Source of the DNA: Glebionis coronaria
Taxonomy: Eukaryota > Streptophyta > Magnoliopsida > Asterales > Asteraceae
Assembly (NCBI GenBank): GCA_025667525.1
Contig: CM046877.1
Span: 27,494,737-27,558,736, forward strand
DNA: 64,000 nucleotides
Direction of reading: 5' to 3'
The position numbers and the translations under genes are program-made. Shown one piece after another: positions 8,847 to 19,692 of this stretch; the first letter of the stretch is position 1, and every line of letters starts with the position of its first letter. The notes beneath the pieces are model-generated. The model worked only from the letters and a program-made list of their open reading frames with translations. It made no database searches and was not told the origin of the DNA.

Positions 8847-11800
8847 TTATCTTCTAACCCTACAGGAACCTATTTCATCGGTTGCCAAAATATTTGTTTC
8901 TCTTATCATTGGCAGGCTGTTGAAATTTGTCTCTGGTGCGTGGACTCGGGCTGTTCCAAACATATGACTGGGAATCGAAGCCTTCTCAAGAACTTTGTAT
9001 GGCGTTTCATGGGAACTGTTCGATTTGGAAATGATCATGTTGCAGCAATTCTAGGCTATGGTGATCTTCATTGGGGAAATATAATCATCACCAGAGTCTC
9101 CTTTGTTGATGGCTTGGGACATAACTTGTTCTCGGTTGGGCAATTTTGTGATTCAGACTTGGAGGTCGCTTTCAGAAGTCATACATGTTTTGTAAGAGAT
9201 CTTGAAGGAATTGATCTGTTGAAAGGAAATCGTACCACCAACCTTTACACCATTGATCTTTTTCAAATGTCTGCTGCTTCTCCAATTTGTCTCATGGCCC
9301 GAGCCACATCAACAAAGTCGTGGTTATGGCATCAAAGGTTATCTCATCTCAATTTCGATGCCATCACCCATCTCGCGAAAGATGATCTCGTTACCGGTCT
9401 TCCAAAGTTCAAATACACAAAAGACCATCTTTGTCCTTCATGTGAGCAAGGTAAAAGTAAGAAGAAGCCTCACAAACCCAAACCTGTTCCCAACTCAACG
9501 AATAGGTTACATCTCCTACATATGGATTTGTGTGGCCCAATGAGAATCAAAAGTATTAATGGAAAGCGGTATGTCCTTGTCATTGTGGATGACTATTCTC
9601 GCTACACATGGGTTCATTTTCTTGCTTCAAAAGATGAAACCCCTGATGTAATTATTAACTTCTTGAAGAAAACATCAGTTCTACTGCAAGCCCCTGTCAT
9701 TATTGTGAGAACGGATAACGGTACAGAATTCACAAATCAGAAATTGAAAGCTTATTTTGACGAAGTTGGGATTTCTCATCAAACTTCGGCTGTAAGAACT
9801 CCAGAGCAGAATGGAGTTGTGGAACGGAGGAATCGTACGTTAGTTGAAGCTGCTCGAACGATGCTTCTCTCCTCTAGTGCACTGTTATTCCTTTGGGCCG
9901 ACGCTATAGCAACTGCATGTTATACTCAAAACCGCTCCATTATTCACACCCGTTTCAATAAAACACCTTATGAGATCATTAATGGAAGAAAACCGGATAT
10001 TTCATTTTTACATGTCTTCGGTGCATTATGTTATCCGAAGAATGATCGTGAAGATATCGGTAAACTTGAACCTAAAGGTGATATTGGCTTTTTCATTGGT
10101 TATTCTTCAACTGCTTGTGCTTACAGGGTTTATAATCGAAGGACAAGAAAGGTAATGGAGACTATGAACGTTACCTTTGATGAACTCTCGGGTATGGCCT
10201 CTCAGCATAGAAGCTCACATCCCGAGCTTCAAGGTCAGACTTCTGGACATGTAAGTTCAGGACTCGCGCTTCAATTTGCACCGTCAGCAATCTCATCGTT
10301 ACAACCATCGGAACGTGACTTGGAAGTTTTATTTGGGCCAATATATGATGAATATATGGAGGGTCCTTCGTCATTTGGTGTTCCTCAAAATGCCCCAGCT
10401 GCACCTGCTTCGGTAGTTCAAGAACCTCCGACTGCATCTACACCATCGGCATCTACTTCTGCACCATCTACGTCAACCTCAACCATATTGACTCAAAACA
10501 TTCCAACCACTTCTCCGATTGCTGACGCAACTCAACAACATTCTCAGCAAATTCCTACTCATGTTCATCTTCAGAATGAAATAGTTGCTGAAAATGCAAA
10601 CAATGCGATGCTCAACGAACATGAGTTTGTTAATCCATTTGCGGCTTCCACAAGTACTACTCAGCCTTCAACACCATATGTGGATCCGTCGAGCTCGCAT
10701 CAAGTTTCTCATACACTTCCACATGAACACAAATGGACTAAGAATCATCCTTTAGTTCAAGTGATTGGAAATATCTCACGACCGGTCTCCACACGAAATC
10801 AGCTGCGTACCGATGGTGATATGTGTATCTATGCACTATCAGTCAGCACAATGGAACCAACAAGTGTGAAAGAAGCAATGACCGATGCATCATGGATTGA
10901 GTCTATGCAAGAAGAACTCAATCAGTTCATCCGGCTTGATGTATGGGAGTTAGTACCTCGACCGGACAATATCGATCCGCTTACCCTGAAATGGTTATTC
11001 AAAAACAAGATGGATGAGGAGCAAACGGTCATTAGGAACAAGACTCGGTTAGTTGTGAGAGGTTATAAACAGCAGGAGGGAATTGATTTCGCTGAATCCT
11101 TCGCCCCGGTTGCTCGGATGGAAGCTATTAGGATTTTCTTGGCATATGCTGCACACAAATCGTTCACTGTGTATCAAATGGACGTAAAGACGGCTTTCTT
11201 GCATGGGCCGTTAAAAGAAGATGTGTATGTATGTCAACCTGAAGGTTTCATCAATACTGAACATCCAAGCCATGTCTACAAGTTGAAAAAGGCAATTTAT
11301 GGTTTGAAACAAGCACCGAGGGCATGGTACGACGAATTATCATCATTTCTTCTACAAAATCACTTCAGCAAAGGAACTATTGATCCAACGTTGTTTATCA
11401 AGCACTACGGCAACGACATCTTGGTGGCTCAGGTCTATGTAGATGATATTATATTTGGTTCTACTAACCCAAAATGTTCCATATTATTTGCCGACCTTAT
11501 GAAAAGTCGATTTGAAATGTCCATGATGGGGGAAATGACGTTTTTTCTTCGTCTCCAAGTTCACCAATCCCCCCGTGGTATTTTCATAAATCAGTCCAAG
11601 TATGTGCTTGAGATTCTAACGAAATTTGGTATGGATAACTGTGATCCTATTGGTACTCCAATGGACACTAAACACAAGCTTGATTTGGATAAGAAAGGGA
11701 CATTTGTAGATGCTACAAAATACCGAAGTATGATCGGGTCCCTTATGTACTTAACCTCAAGCAGACCGGACATTGTGCATGCTACTTGTTTATGTGCTCG

Positions 11801-12413
11801 GTACCAGGCTCAGCCAACCGAGAAACACCTCAAGGAGGTTAAAAGGATCTTTCGTTATCTCCGGGGAACCATTAACATGGGTCTCTGGTATACGAAGGAT
11901 TCTGGCTTTAATCTCACGGGTTTTTCAGATGCCGATCATGCAGGGTGTCATGATACATTCAAGAGCACTTCCGGCGGAGCACAATTCTTAGGCGAAAAGC
12001 TAGTGAGCTGGTCATCAAGGAAACAAGATTGTACGGCGTTGTCAACCGCGGAAGCAGAATATGTGTCTCTATCCGTGTGTAGTGCTCAAGTCCTTTGGAT
12101 GAGAACACAACTCACGGATTATGGCTTTTACTTTAACAAAGTCCCTATTTACTGTGATTCTCAATCAGCCATAGCCATATCCTGCAACCCGGTCCAACAC
12201 TCCAAGACCAAGCACATAGCTGTCCGATTCCATTTCATTAAGGAGCATGTGGAAAAAGGAACGATTGAACTGTTCTTTGTCAAGACGGACTACCAACTAG
12301 CCGACATCTTCACCAAAGCTCTTCCTCAAGACAGATTTGAATTTTTGGTTTGTCGACTTGGTATGCGTAGTTTCACTCCTGATGAACTTGAACGTCTTGC
12401 TCATTCGCAGTAA
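8847..12413 (+). CDS. pol: Pol polyprotein: protease, integrase, reverse transcriptase, RNase H
   Basis: Residues are numbered from the GTG at 8940, one codon before the protease Asp. The frame is open from 8847 and in phase with the gag extension, so I begin it after the TAA. The aspartic protease motif DSG is at 2-4. The integrase zinc-binding domain is H131, H136, C165, C168. The integrase core is D196, D259 and E295 (DD35E). A Ser/Thr/Pro-rich linker spans about 430-590. Reverse transcriptase spans about 665-910 with D748 in QMDV and YVDD at 833-836. RNase H has D997, E1038 and D1073. The end, [10 protein letters not shown] near 1120-1129, is typical of copia. No stop lies inside, so pol itself looks intact. 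One oddity is R871, where the family motif FLGLQ has Gly. It would be made only by bypassing the TAA and the upstream frameshift. Confidence 0.96.
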   Translation, partial: LSSNPTGTYFIGCQNICFSYHWQAVEICLWCVDSGCSKHMTGNRSLLKNFVWRFMGTVRFGNDHVAAILGYGDLHWGNIIITRVSFVDGLGHNLFSVGQFCDSDLEVAFRSHTCFVRDLEGIDLLKGNRTTNLYTIDLFQMSAASPICLMARATSTKSWLWHQRLSHLNFDAITHLAKDDLVTGLPKFKYTKDHLCPSCEQGKSKKKPHKPKPVPNSTNRLHLLHMDLCGPMRIKSINGKRYVLVIVDDYSRYTWVHFLASKDETPDVIINFLKKTSVLLQAPVIIVRTDNGTEFTNQKLKAYFDEVGISHQTSAVRTPEQNGVVERRNRTLVEAARTMLLSSSALLFLWADAIATACYTQNRSIIHTRFNKTPYEIINGRKPDISFLHVFGALCYPKNDREDIGKLEPKGDIGFFIGYSSTACAYRVYNRRTRKVMETMNVTFDELSGMASQHRSSHPELQGQTSGHVSSGLALQFAPSAISSLQPSERDLEVLFGPIYDEYMEGPSSFGVPQNAPAAPASVVQEPPTASTPSASTSAPSTSTSTILTQNIPTTSPIADATQQHSQQIPTHVHLQNEIVAENANNAMLNEHEFVNPFAASTSTTQPSTPYVDPSSSHQVSHTLPHEHKWTKNHPLVQVIGNISRPVSTRNQLRTDGDMCIYALSVSTMEPTSVKEAMTDASWIESMQEELNQFIRLDVWELVPRPDNIDPLTLKWLFKNKMDEEQTVIRNKTRLVVRGYKQQEGIDFAESFAPVARMEAIRIFLAYAAHKSFTVYQMDVKTAFLHGPLKEDVYVCQPEGFINTEHPSHVYKLKKAIYGLKQAPRAWYDELSSFLLQNHFSKGTIDPTLFIKHYGNDILVAQVYVDDIIFGSTNPKCSILFADLMKSRFEMSMMGEMTFFLRLQVHQSPRGIFINQSKYVLEILTKFGMDNCDPIGTPMDTKHKLDLDKKGTFVDATKYRSMIGSLMYLTSSRPDIVHATCLCARYQAQPTEKHLKEVKRIFRYLRGTINMGLWYTKDSGFNLTGFSDADHAGCHDTFKSTSGGAQFLGEKLVSWSSRKQDCTALSTAEAEYVSLSVCSAQVLWMRTQLTDYGFYFNKVPIYCDSQSAIAISCNPVQHSKTKHIAVRFHFIKEHVEKGTIELFFVKTDYQLADIFTKALPQDRFEFLVCRLGMRSFTPDELERLAHSQ

Positions 12414-12880
12414 TCTTGTATATATCTATCAGAAAACCAAAATACAAAAATATAAAACCTATAAAAACAAAATAAAAAATGAGAAAATCTTTCAAAAAAT
12501 ACCAAAAATATTCTTCTCCGACATGTCTCTCAGCATCGATAATATGGACGTGCTTAGAAATGTTGTTCAATAACGACACGGGTACGTACATAAAGTTCGA
12601 ATGAGAGTTCAAATGTTTTCAAAACATGTCTTTTCTACTTTTCTTCTCATAATGGCTTATAGTCACATGTCAGACTATAACCCGGTCCCTAAATAAAGGA
12701 AAGTCTTTGACTTATCCTCAGCAACGAGAAATTCATTTTTCTCGGTCATGAGCTTATATCAAAACATTCAAAGTTTTAAGCTCATGAACACAATTTTTCT
12801 CGGACTTTTGAGCACAACTTTTCAAAGTATTTCAAAACAATGTGCTCATATACTCCCCTATTTAAATAGAATCTCTTCTC

Positions 12881-12890
12881 GAGGGGGAGT
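12881..12890 (+). other. Internal polypurine tract 1 (gagggggagt)
   Basis: It matches the core of the terminal tract at 14775. Repeated polypurine tracts upstream of the 3' LTR are a known Sirevirus feature. Confidence 0.65.
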
Positions 12891-12990
12891 ATAATGATTT
12901 CATAAACATTTGTTCCAAAGTTTCATGACACATTATTCTCTCCATGTTTCATCACTAGTTTCACAAAAATTTCAATTTCATGCAATTTTT

Positions 12991-13000
12991 GAGGGGGAGA
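12991..13000 (+). other. Internal polypurine tract 2 (gagggggaga)
   Basis: Preceded by a T run (atttttgagggggaga), the U-box plus tract arrangement typical of plus-strand primer sites. It and tract 1 are both followed within a few bases by ata(a/g)tgatt. Confidence 0.65.
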
Positions 13001-13099
13001 ATAGTGATTAAAATGTGTTATCTTGAATAAGATCTTTGATATAAGTGCTTTCTCTTCCTAATATGTGCGAAAATCTCTCCTTTTATGATGCACATATGT

Positions 13100-13107
13100 A
13101 GGGGGAG
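13100..13107 (+). other. Internal polypurine tract 3 (agggggag)
   Basis: A third copy of the AGGGGGAG core, 109 bp after tract 2 and about 1.7 kb upstream of the functional position. Confidence 0.55.
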
Positions 13108-13866
13108 CGTTTTTGGTGATATAGAAAACTTTCAAGGTGTAAACATTGATTTCATCAACACCTTGACTGCATTTTCAAATGATTTTTCTGGTTACGATAT
13201 CTATACCCTTCAACACATAAATTCACGATGGTATTGGTGTCAAAAGGTGGTTAGGTATTCGTCCTATGATCCAACCAGAACCGGAGGGATCTTCCCAGGG
13301 ACAATCCATTAGAACTTAGAAGTCCTTAGGAAAGATGGAGTAGTTGAGTTTACGGGAATAATGCCGACTAATGACTTAAGCTAGCACTGGAACAATCACA
13401 ACAAGGTGCTAGTTATGACGTCTTGGTAAGCATTGAAGGGGTTGAAGAATGAAAAAGAAATGTAAGGATAAAGGGTGTAAAGAAAGAAGCCCTCCATACA
13501 ACTTAGGCAGAAACCGGGTCAATACATCTACTATCAGAATCATGTTGATGATTTCTGGTATTGAAGACAAAGCATCATGGACCCAGTGATGCAATGCACA
13601 ACCCTTCCCAGCCTACTCAAGCTTCTCTCAAAAGAAGTTTGTTTTATTGTCACGGAGTTCAACTCATTTCTATCGACTTTCTCACTCCGAGATAGTAGAT
13701 ATTGAATAGGTGGCAGTCTGCTCCAGCCTCCGATCACCAAATAAACATGCACTTATAGAGTCTAGAGCCAACGAGATTCATCAAAAATCTCATTAGGACA
13801 CTTATTCCATAGATCAATTGTTTTTCATCATTAGAACACAAGCGATGATTTACAGAGTCCTACGCT

Positions 13867-14259
13867 CTATCCTTGTGGTATTGCTAGAACATTCAGAGTG
13901 ATACTCTTTAGTATTCACAGTGATGAATGGATATCCTTCCAGTGTTAACATCAAACAGCACTGCGGTAGGTCATATGTAAGATTCACTTGAATTAAACAT
14001 ATGTTAACTGGAAAGCAACAGTGGTTTGATTCTTAATTGATTCAAACTCGTTCCAGGTCTCGACGCAATATCTTTATGATCTTGCCAGAACATTCAGAGT
14101 AATACTTTTCAGTATTTACAGTGACGAATGGAAATCCTTCCAGTGTCATCATCAAACAGCACTGCGGTAGGTAACTTGTGCGATTCTATATGAATCAAAC
14201 TTGTGTCAACTGGAAAGCAACGATGGTTTGATTCTTAAATGATTCAGACTTGTTCCAGG
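13867..14259 (+). repeat. 201-bp tandem duplication in the 3' non-coding region
   Basis: Two diverged copies, roughly 13867-14057 and 14069-14259, share anchors at a constant offset: attcagagt (13891, 14092), ctgcggtagg (13961, 14162) and ttccagg (14051, 14253). The copies differ at many positions, so this duplication is much older than the insertion. Each copy holds interleaved complementary segments (see findings). Confidence 0.85.
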
Positions 14260-14774
14260 AAAGTGAATTGACGACTTAATCAGCAGAATGGAACTGCATG
14301 ATTCACTCCTTACTTTGAGTTATCTTTCGATATATTCGAGTATTGAGAACGGCTACCACAGCTGGAAATCCTATCAAGGAAGTTCTTTGAACTTACCTGA
14401 TCACAGGTACAGTATTCGTACTGTATAACGGGAAACCGGTGGAATGCAAACGGTGGCGTTATCTCAAGAGTCGCAATTCAATGCCACGTATTCAGGATTA
14501 TTGAAGAAAGCTCAAGAACATCTAAAGACAAAGACTTCCGCTACTCTGAGGATCAAGGGAGATTGTTTACAAGCTTTCAAGTCAACACAAAACATGAGTA
14601 TGTGGAGAAAGACACAAGAACACAAGCTGAAAAGTTACAAGATCAAGTCAAGGCAAAGATCAAAGATCCAAGATCACAAGTCATGAAAGGAACTATGAAA
14701 GAACTCTCAAGACAACGAGCTTCAAAGTCTGCAACACCAACGAAGTGAAGTCGCATATTACATGACCACCCCTT

Positions 14775-14784
14775 AGGGGGAGAT
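14775..14784 (+). other. Terminal polypurine tract (agggggagat)
   Basis: It lies immediately before the TGTTAG start of the 3' LTR and is the expected primer site for plus-strand DNA synthesis. Confidence 0.9.
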
Positions 14785-15147
14785 TGTTAGCCGTATTTAA
14801 AGTGATGGTCATATAATATACCGTTGCGAAGCTCGTGAAAAATACTATTCAACGGTGTCGAGAGTTCTTAGTTATTAATGTTTATGTAACGGGAATTAGT
14901 CCCAAACACACAAATGAGGAAGGCCTCCTAAACACTTAGTACTTAGTATAAAAGGCCTCCTAAGCCTCATTTGTGTGTGTGTTTTCCATTTCATTTGGTT
15001 TAGAGAGAGAAACGTATGTGTTTCTCTCACTAGGAATTCACATCCTTTTGTTTTTCTCTTTTCCTTCATCTAATCTAATCTTTCTTTTTTGGTTTAATCT
15101 TCATCTTCATTTATATATCATATATAGTCGTGTGTTACAATCCAACA
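14785..15147 (+). repeat. 3' long terminal repeat (363 bp)
   Basis: It is the same length as the 5' LTR with two substitutions. A14904 breaks the outer pair of the cggga/tcccg dyad that is intact in the 5' LTR. It ends CCAACA before the ATAAG duplication. Transcript 3'-end formation should occur within it, but no clear plant polyadenylation signal can be singled out. Confidence 0.97.
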
Positions 15148-15152
15148 ATAAG
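15148..15152. repeat. Target-site duplication, right copy (ATAAG)
   Basis: Identical to 3506-3510. The satellite resumes here at the position in the S unit where it was interrupted. Confidence 0.97.
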
Positions 15153-18100
15153 CAAGTTGATCCTACATGAAATGTCAAAAAATACTTGTCCTTCTTTTGC
15201 ATATTATTCACCTATGTAGGCTTCCCAAGGTTAAACAATATCATTTTTAGGTCAAATAACATGACGTTTTGTTAGAGCACACTCTTGATAGCTCTCAATT
15301 TTAATAGAATAAAACTTGGAATCAAATATTTCAGAGTCATATAATACATAAGCAAGTTGATCCTACATGAAATGTCAAAAAATACTTGTCCTTCTTTTGC
15401 ATATTATTCACCTATGTAGGCTTCCCAAGGTTAAACAATATCATTTTTAGGTCAAATAACATGACGTTTTGTTTGAGCACACTCTTGATAGCTCTCAATT
15501 TTAATAGAATAAAACTTGGAATCAAATATTTCAGAGTCATATAATACATAAGCAAGTTGATCCTACATGAAATGTCAAAAAATACTTGTCCTTCTTTTGC
15601 ATATTATTCACCTATGTAGGCTTCCCAAGGTTAAACAATATCATTTTTAGGTCAAATAACATGACGTTTTGTTAGAGAACACTCATGCCTTGACCTTTAT
15701 ACTATAATGTGCCGTCGAGATGCTCTTTGTCTACTACATTCACAACTACCTCAAATACTAGCTGACCAACTTTTACACCAATAAAACACAACCAAAACTA
15801 AATAGAGCAAACATATAGATGTGTTTTATCCATCAAGAATCCGGGAAAATACATTATGCCCGGATTCTATGTGGTCTATATGGACTGGAAATAATTTTAG
15901 AGGTTTTTTCTTAGGTTTGGATGATTTGAGCCGGTTACGGCATTTTTAGCTGTTCTTGGTAGGTTTTTATCAGTTTTTGATCGGGTTTAGTCGCTTTTGA
16001 CCAATGCTTGCCTGGATAAAAGTACTCCTTTTTTCAAGCATCCATTTTCTTATTTGTGGTCTTGAAACGGAGTCATGTATCACATGTTATGACCATTTTA
16101 TTGCAACCCACGTTTTTAGATAATTTCAATATAAATTTGTTTTTGTATGTTAGCGATTGTGTTTGGTAATCTATTTCTTGATAGCTCTCAATATTAATAG
16201 AATAAAACATGGAATCAAATATTTCAGAGTCATATAATACATAAGCAAGTTGATCGTACATGAAATGTCAAAAAATACTTGTCCTTCTTTTGCATATTAT
16301 TCACCTATGTAGGCTTCCCAAGGTTAAACAATATCATTTTTAGGTCAAATAACATGACGTTTTGTTAGAGCACACTCTTGATAGCTCTCAATTTTAATAG
16401 AATAAAACTTGGAATCAAATATTTCAGAGTCATATAATACATAAGCAAGTTGATCCTACATGAAATGTAAAAAAATACTTGTCCTTCTTTTGCATATTAT
16501 TCACCTATGTAGGCTTCCCAAGGTTAAACAATATCATTTTTAGGTCAAATAACATGACGTTTTGTTAGAGCACACTCTTGATAGCTCTCAATTTTAATAG
16601 AATAAAACTTGGAATCAAATATTTCAGAGTCATATAATACATAAGCAAGTTGATCCTACATGAAATGTCAAAAAATACTTGTCCTTCTTTTGCATATTAT
16701 TCACCTATGTAGGCTTCCCAAGGTTAAACAATATCATTTTTAGGTCAAATAACATGACGTTTTGTTAGAGCACACTCTTGATAGCTCTCAATTTTAATAG
16801 AATAAAACTTGGAATCAAATATTTCAGAGTCATATAATACATAAGCAAGTTGATCCTACATGAAATGTCAAAAAATACTTGTCCTTCTTTTGCATATTAT
16901 TCACCTATGTAGGCTTCCCAAGGTTAAACAATATCATTTTTAGGTCAAATAACATGACGTTTTGTTAGAGAACACTCATGCCTTGACCTTTATACTATAA
17001 TGTGCCGTCGAGATGCTCTTTGTCTACTACATTCACAACTACCTCAAATACTAGCTGACCAACTTTTACACCAATAAAACACAACCAAAACTAAACAGAG
17101 CAAACATATAGATGTGTTTTATCCATCAAGAATCCGGGCAAATACATTATGCCCGGATTCTATGTGGTCTATATGGACTGAAAATAATTTTAGAGGTTTT
17201 TTCTTAGGTTTGGATGATTTGAGCCGGTTACGGCATTTTTAGCTGTTCTTGGTAGCTTTTTATCAGTTTTTGATCGGGTTTAGTCTCTTTTGACCAATGC
17301 TTGCCTGGATAAAAGTACTCCTTTTTTCAAGCATCCATTTTCTTAGTTGTGGTCTTGAAACGGAGTCATGTATCACATGTTATGACCATTTTATTGCAAC
17401 CCACGTTTTCAGATAATTTCAATATAAATTTGTTTTTGTATGTTAGCGATTGTGTTTGGTAATCTATTTCTTAATAGCTCTCAATATTAATAGATAAAAA
17501 CATGGAATCAAATATTTCAGAGTCATATAATACATAATCAAGTTGATCCTACATGAAATGTCAAAAAATACTTGTCCTTCTTTTGCATATTATTCACCTA
17601 TGTAGGCTTCCCAAGGTTAAACAATATCATTTTTAGGTCAAATAACATGGCGTTTTGTTAGAGCACACTCTTGATAGATCTCAATTTTAATAGAATAAAA
17701 CTTGGAATCAAATATTTCAGAGTCATATAATACATAAGCAAGTTGATCCTACATGAAATGTCAAAAAATACTTGTCCTTCTTTTGCATATTATTCACCTA
17801 TGTAGGCTTCCCAAGGTTAAACAATATCATTTTTAGGTCAAATAACATGACGTTTTGTTAGAGCACACTCTTGATAGCTCTCAATTTTAATAGAATAAAA
17901 CTTGGAATCAAATATTTCAGAGTCATATAATACATAAGCAAGTTGATCCTACATGAAATGTCAAAAAATACTTGTCCTTCTTTTGCATATTATTCACCTA
18001 TGTAGGCTTCCCAAGGTTAAACAATATCATTTTTAGGTCAAATAACATGACGTTTTGTTTGAGCACACTCTTGATAGCTCTCAATTTTAATAGAATAAAA

Positions 18101-19692
18101 CTTGGAATCAAATATTTCAGAGTCATATAATACATAAGCAAGTTGATCCTACATGAAATGTCAAAAAATACTTGTCCTTCTTTTGCATATTATTCACCTA
18201 TGTAGGCTTCCCAAGGTTAAACAATATCATTTTTAGGTCAAATAACATGACGTTTTGTTAGAGAACACTCATGCCTTGACCTTTATACTATAATGTGCCG
18301 TCGAGATGCTCTTTGTCTACTACATTCACAACTACCTCAAATACTAGCTGACCAACTTTTACACCAATAAAACACAACCAAAACTAAATAGAGCAAACAT
18401 ATAGATGTGTTTTATCCATCAAGAATCCGGGCAAATACATTATGCCCGGATTCTATGTGGTCTATATGGACTGGAAATGATTTTAGAGGTTTTTTCTTAG
18501 GTTTGGATGATTTGAGCCGGTTACGGCATTTTTAGCTGTTCTTGGTAGGTTTTTATCAGTTTTTGATCGGGTTTAGTCTCTTTTGACCAATGCTTGCCTG
18601 GATAAAAGTACTCCTTTTTTCAAGCATCCATTTTCTTATTTGTGGTCTTGAAACGGAGTCATGTATCACATGTTATGACCATTTTATTGCAACCCACGTT
18701 TTTAGATAATTTCAATATAAATTTGTTTTTGTATGTTAGCGATTGTGTTTGGTAATCTATTTCTTGATAGCTCTCAATACTAATAGAATAAAACATGGAA
18801 TCAAATATTTCAGAGTCATATAATACATAAGCAAGTTGATCGTACATGAAATGTCAAAAAATACTTGTCCTTCTTTTGCATATTATTCACCTATGTAGGC
18901 TTCCCAAGGTTAAACAATATCATTTTTAGGTCAAATAACATGACGTTTTGTTAGAGCACACTCTTGATAGCTCTCAATTTTAATAGAATAAAACTTTGAA
19001 TCAAATATTTCAGAGTCATATAATAAATAAGCAAGTTGATCCTACATGAAATGTCAAAAAATACTTGTCCTTCTTTTGCATATTATTCACCTATGTAGGC
19101 TTCCCAAGGTTAAACAATATCATTTTTAGGTCAAATAACATGACGTTTTGTTAGAGAACACTCATGCCTTGACTTTATACTATAATGTGCCGTCGAGATG
19201 CTCTTTGTCTACTACATTCACAACTACCTCAAATACTAGCTGACCAACTTTTACACCAATAAAACACAACCAAAACTAAACAGAGCAAATATATAGATGT
19301 GTTTTATCCATCAAGAATCCGGGCAAATACATTATGCCCGGATACTATGTGGTCTATATGGACTGGAAATAATTTTAGAGGTTTTTTCTTAGGTTTGGAT
19401 GATTTGAGCTGGTTACGGCATTTTTAGCTGTTCTTGGTAGGTTTTTATCAGTTTTCGATCGGGTTTAGTCGCTTTTGACCAATGCTTGCCTGGATAAAAG
19501 TACTCCTTTTTTCAAGCATCCATTTTCTTAGTTGTGGTCTTGAAACGGAGTCATGTATCACATGTTATGACCATTTTATTGCAACCCACGTTTTCAGATA
19601 ATTTCAATATAAATTTGTTTTTGTATGTTAGCGATTGTGTTTGGTAATCTATTTCTTGATAGCTCTCAATATTAATAGAATAAAACATGGAA
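15148..19692 (+). repeat. Satellite block after the transposon (mostly L-S-S-S)
   Basis: Units: end of the interrupted S (15148-15321), S 15322, L 15522-16214, S 16215/16415/16615, L 16815-17507, S 17508/17708/17908, L 18108-18800, S 18801, L 19001-19692 (692 bp, one base lost in ttgactttat). With the transposon removed, the 1,293-bp periodicity of the left block continues without a phase change until 18108. Everything to 18107 is duplicated at 38273-44737. Confidence 0.96.

Larger units (their letters stand above)
12414..14784 (+). other. Retrotransposon 3' non-coding region (possible envelope-gene position, no envelope gene found)
   Basis: In the Sirevirus SIRE1 an envelope-like frame follows pol. 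Here the 2.37 kb hold only short frames (for example 13085-13312, 75 codons, and 14444-14686, 80 codons) with no signal peptide, membrane segment or family resemblance that I recognise. The region starts A-rich, contains three internal AGGGGGAG tracts, a 201-bp tandem duplication (13867-14259), and ends with the final polypurine tract. I regard it as non-coding. Confidence 0.75.
3511..15147 (+). mobile_element. Ty1/copia LTR retrotransposon, Sirevirus (SIRE/Maximus) lineage, nearly complete
   Basis: The element is 11,637 bp long and starts TGTTAG and ends CCAACA inside identical-length 363-bp LTRs, flanked by ATAAG duplications. The order is LTR, primer-binding site, leader, gag, gag extension, protease, integrase, RT, RNase H, polypurine tracts, LTR. 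Integrase before RT is the Ty1/copia order. Sirevirus assignment rests on the very long gag region with coiled coils, the pol sequence, multiple AGGGGGAG tracts upstream of the 3' LTR and palindromes in the LTR. Two LTR differences in 363 bp (0.55%) indicate recent insertion, about 0.2 My if the grass rate of 1.3e-8 per site per year applies. Gag-pol is broken by a frameshift near 6009 and a TAA at 8844-8846. No envelope-like gene is apparent. Confidence 0.96.

Noticed and set aside
13085..13312. 75-codon frame as a possible envelope remnant
   Set aside because: There is no signal peptide, transmembrane segment or recognisable similarity, and it begins within polypurine-tract sequence. Too weak to call.
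14444..14686. 80-codon frame near the 3' LTR
   Set aside because: Low-complexity Lys/Gln composition in the 3' non-coding part, overlapped by another frame of similar length. No support.
16073..16261. 62-codon minus-strand frame repeated 15 times (also 18659, 19551, 23244 and others), and a 74-codon relative at 60796-61020
   Set aside because: The frame is conserved only because the satellite is homogeneous. It spans the L-S junction, opens by one base difference in one subclass, and most L units have it closed. There are no promoter, domain or codon-bias signals.
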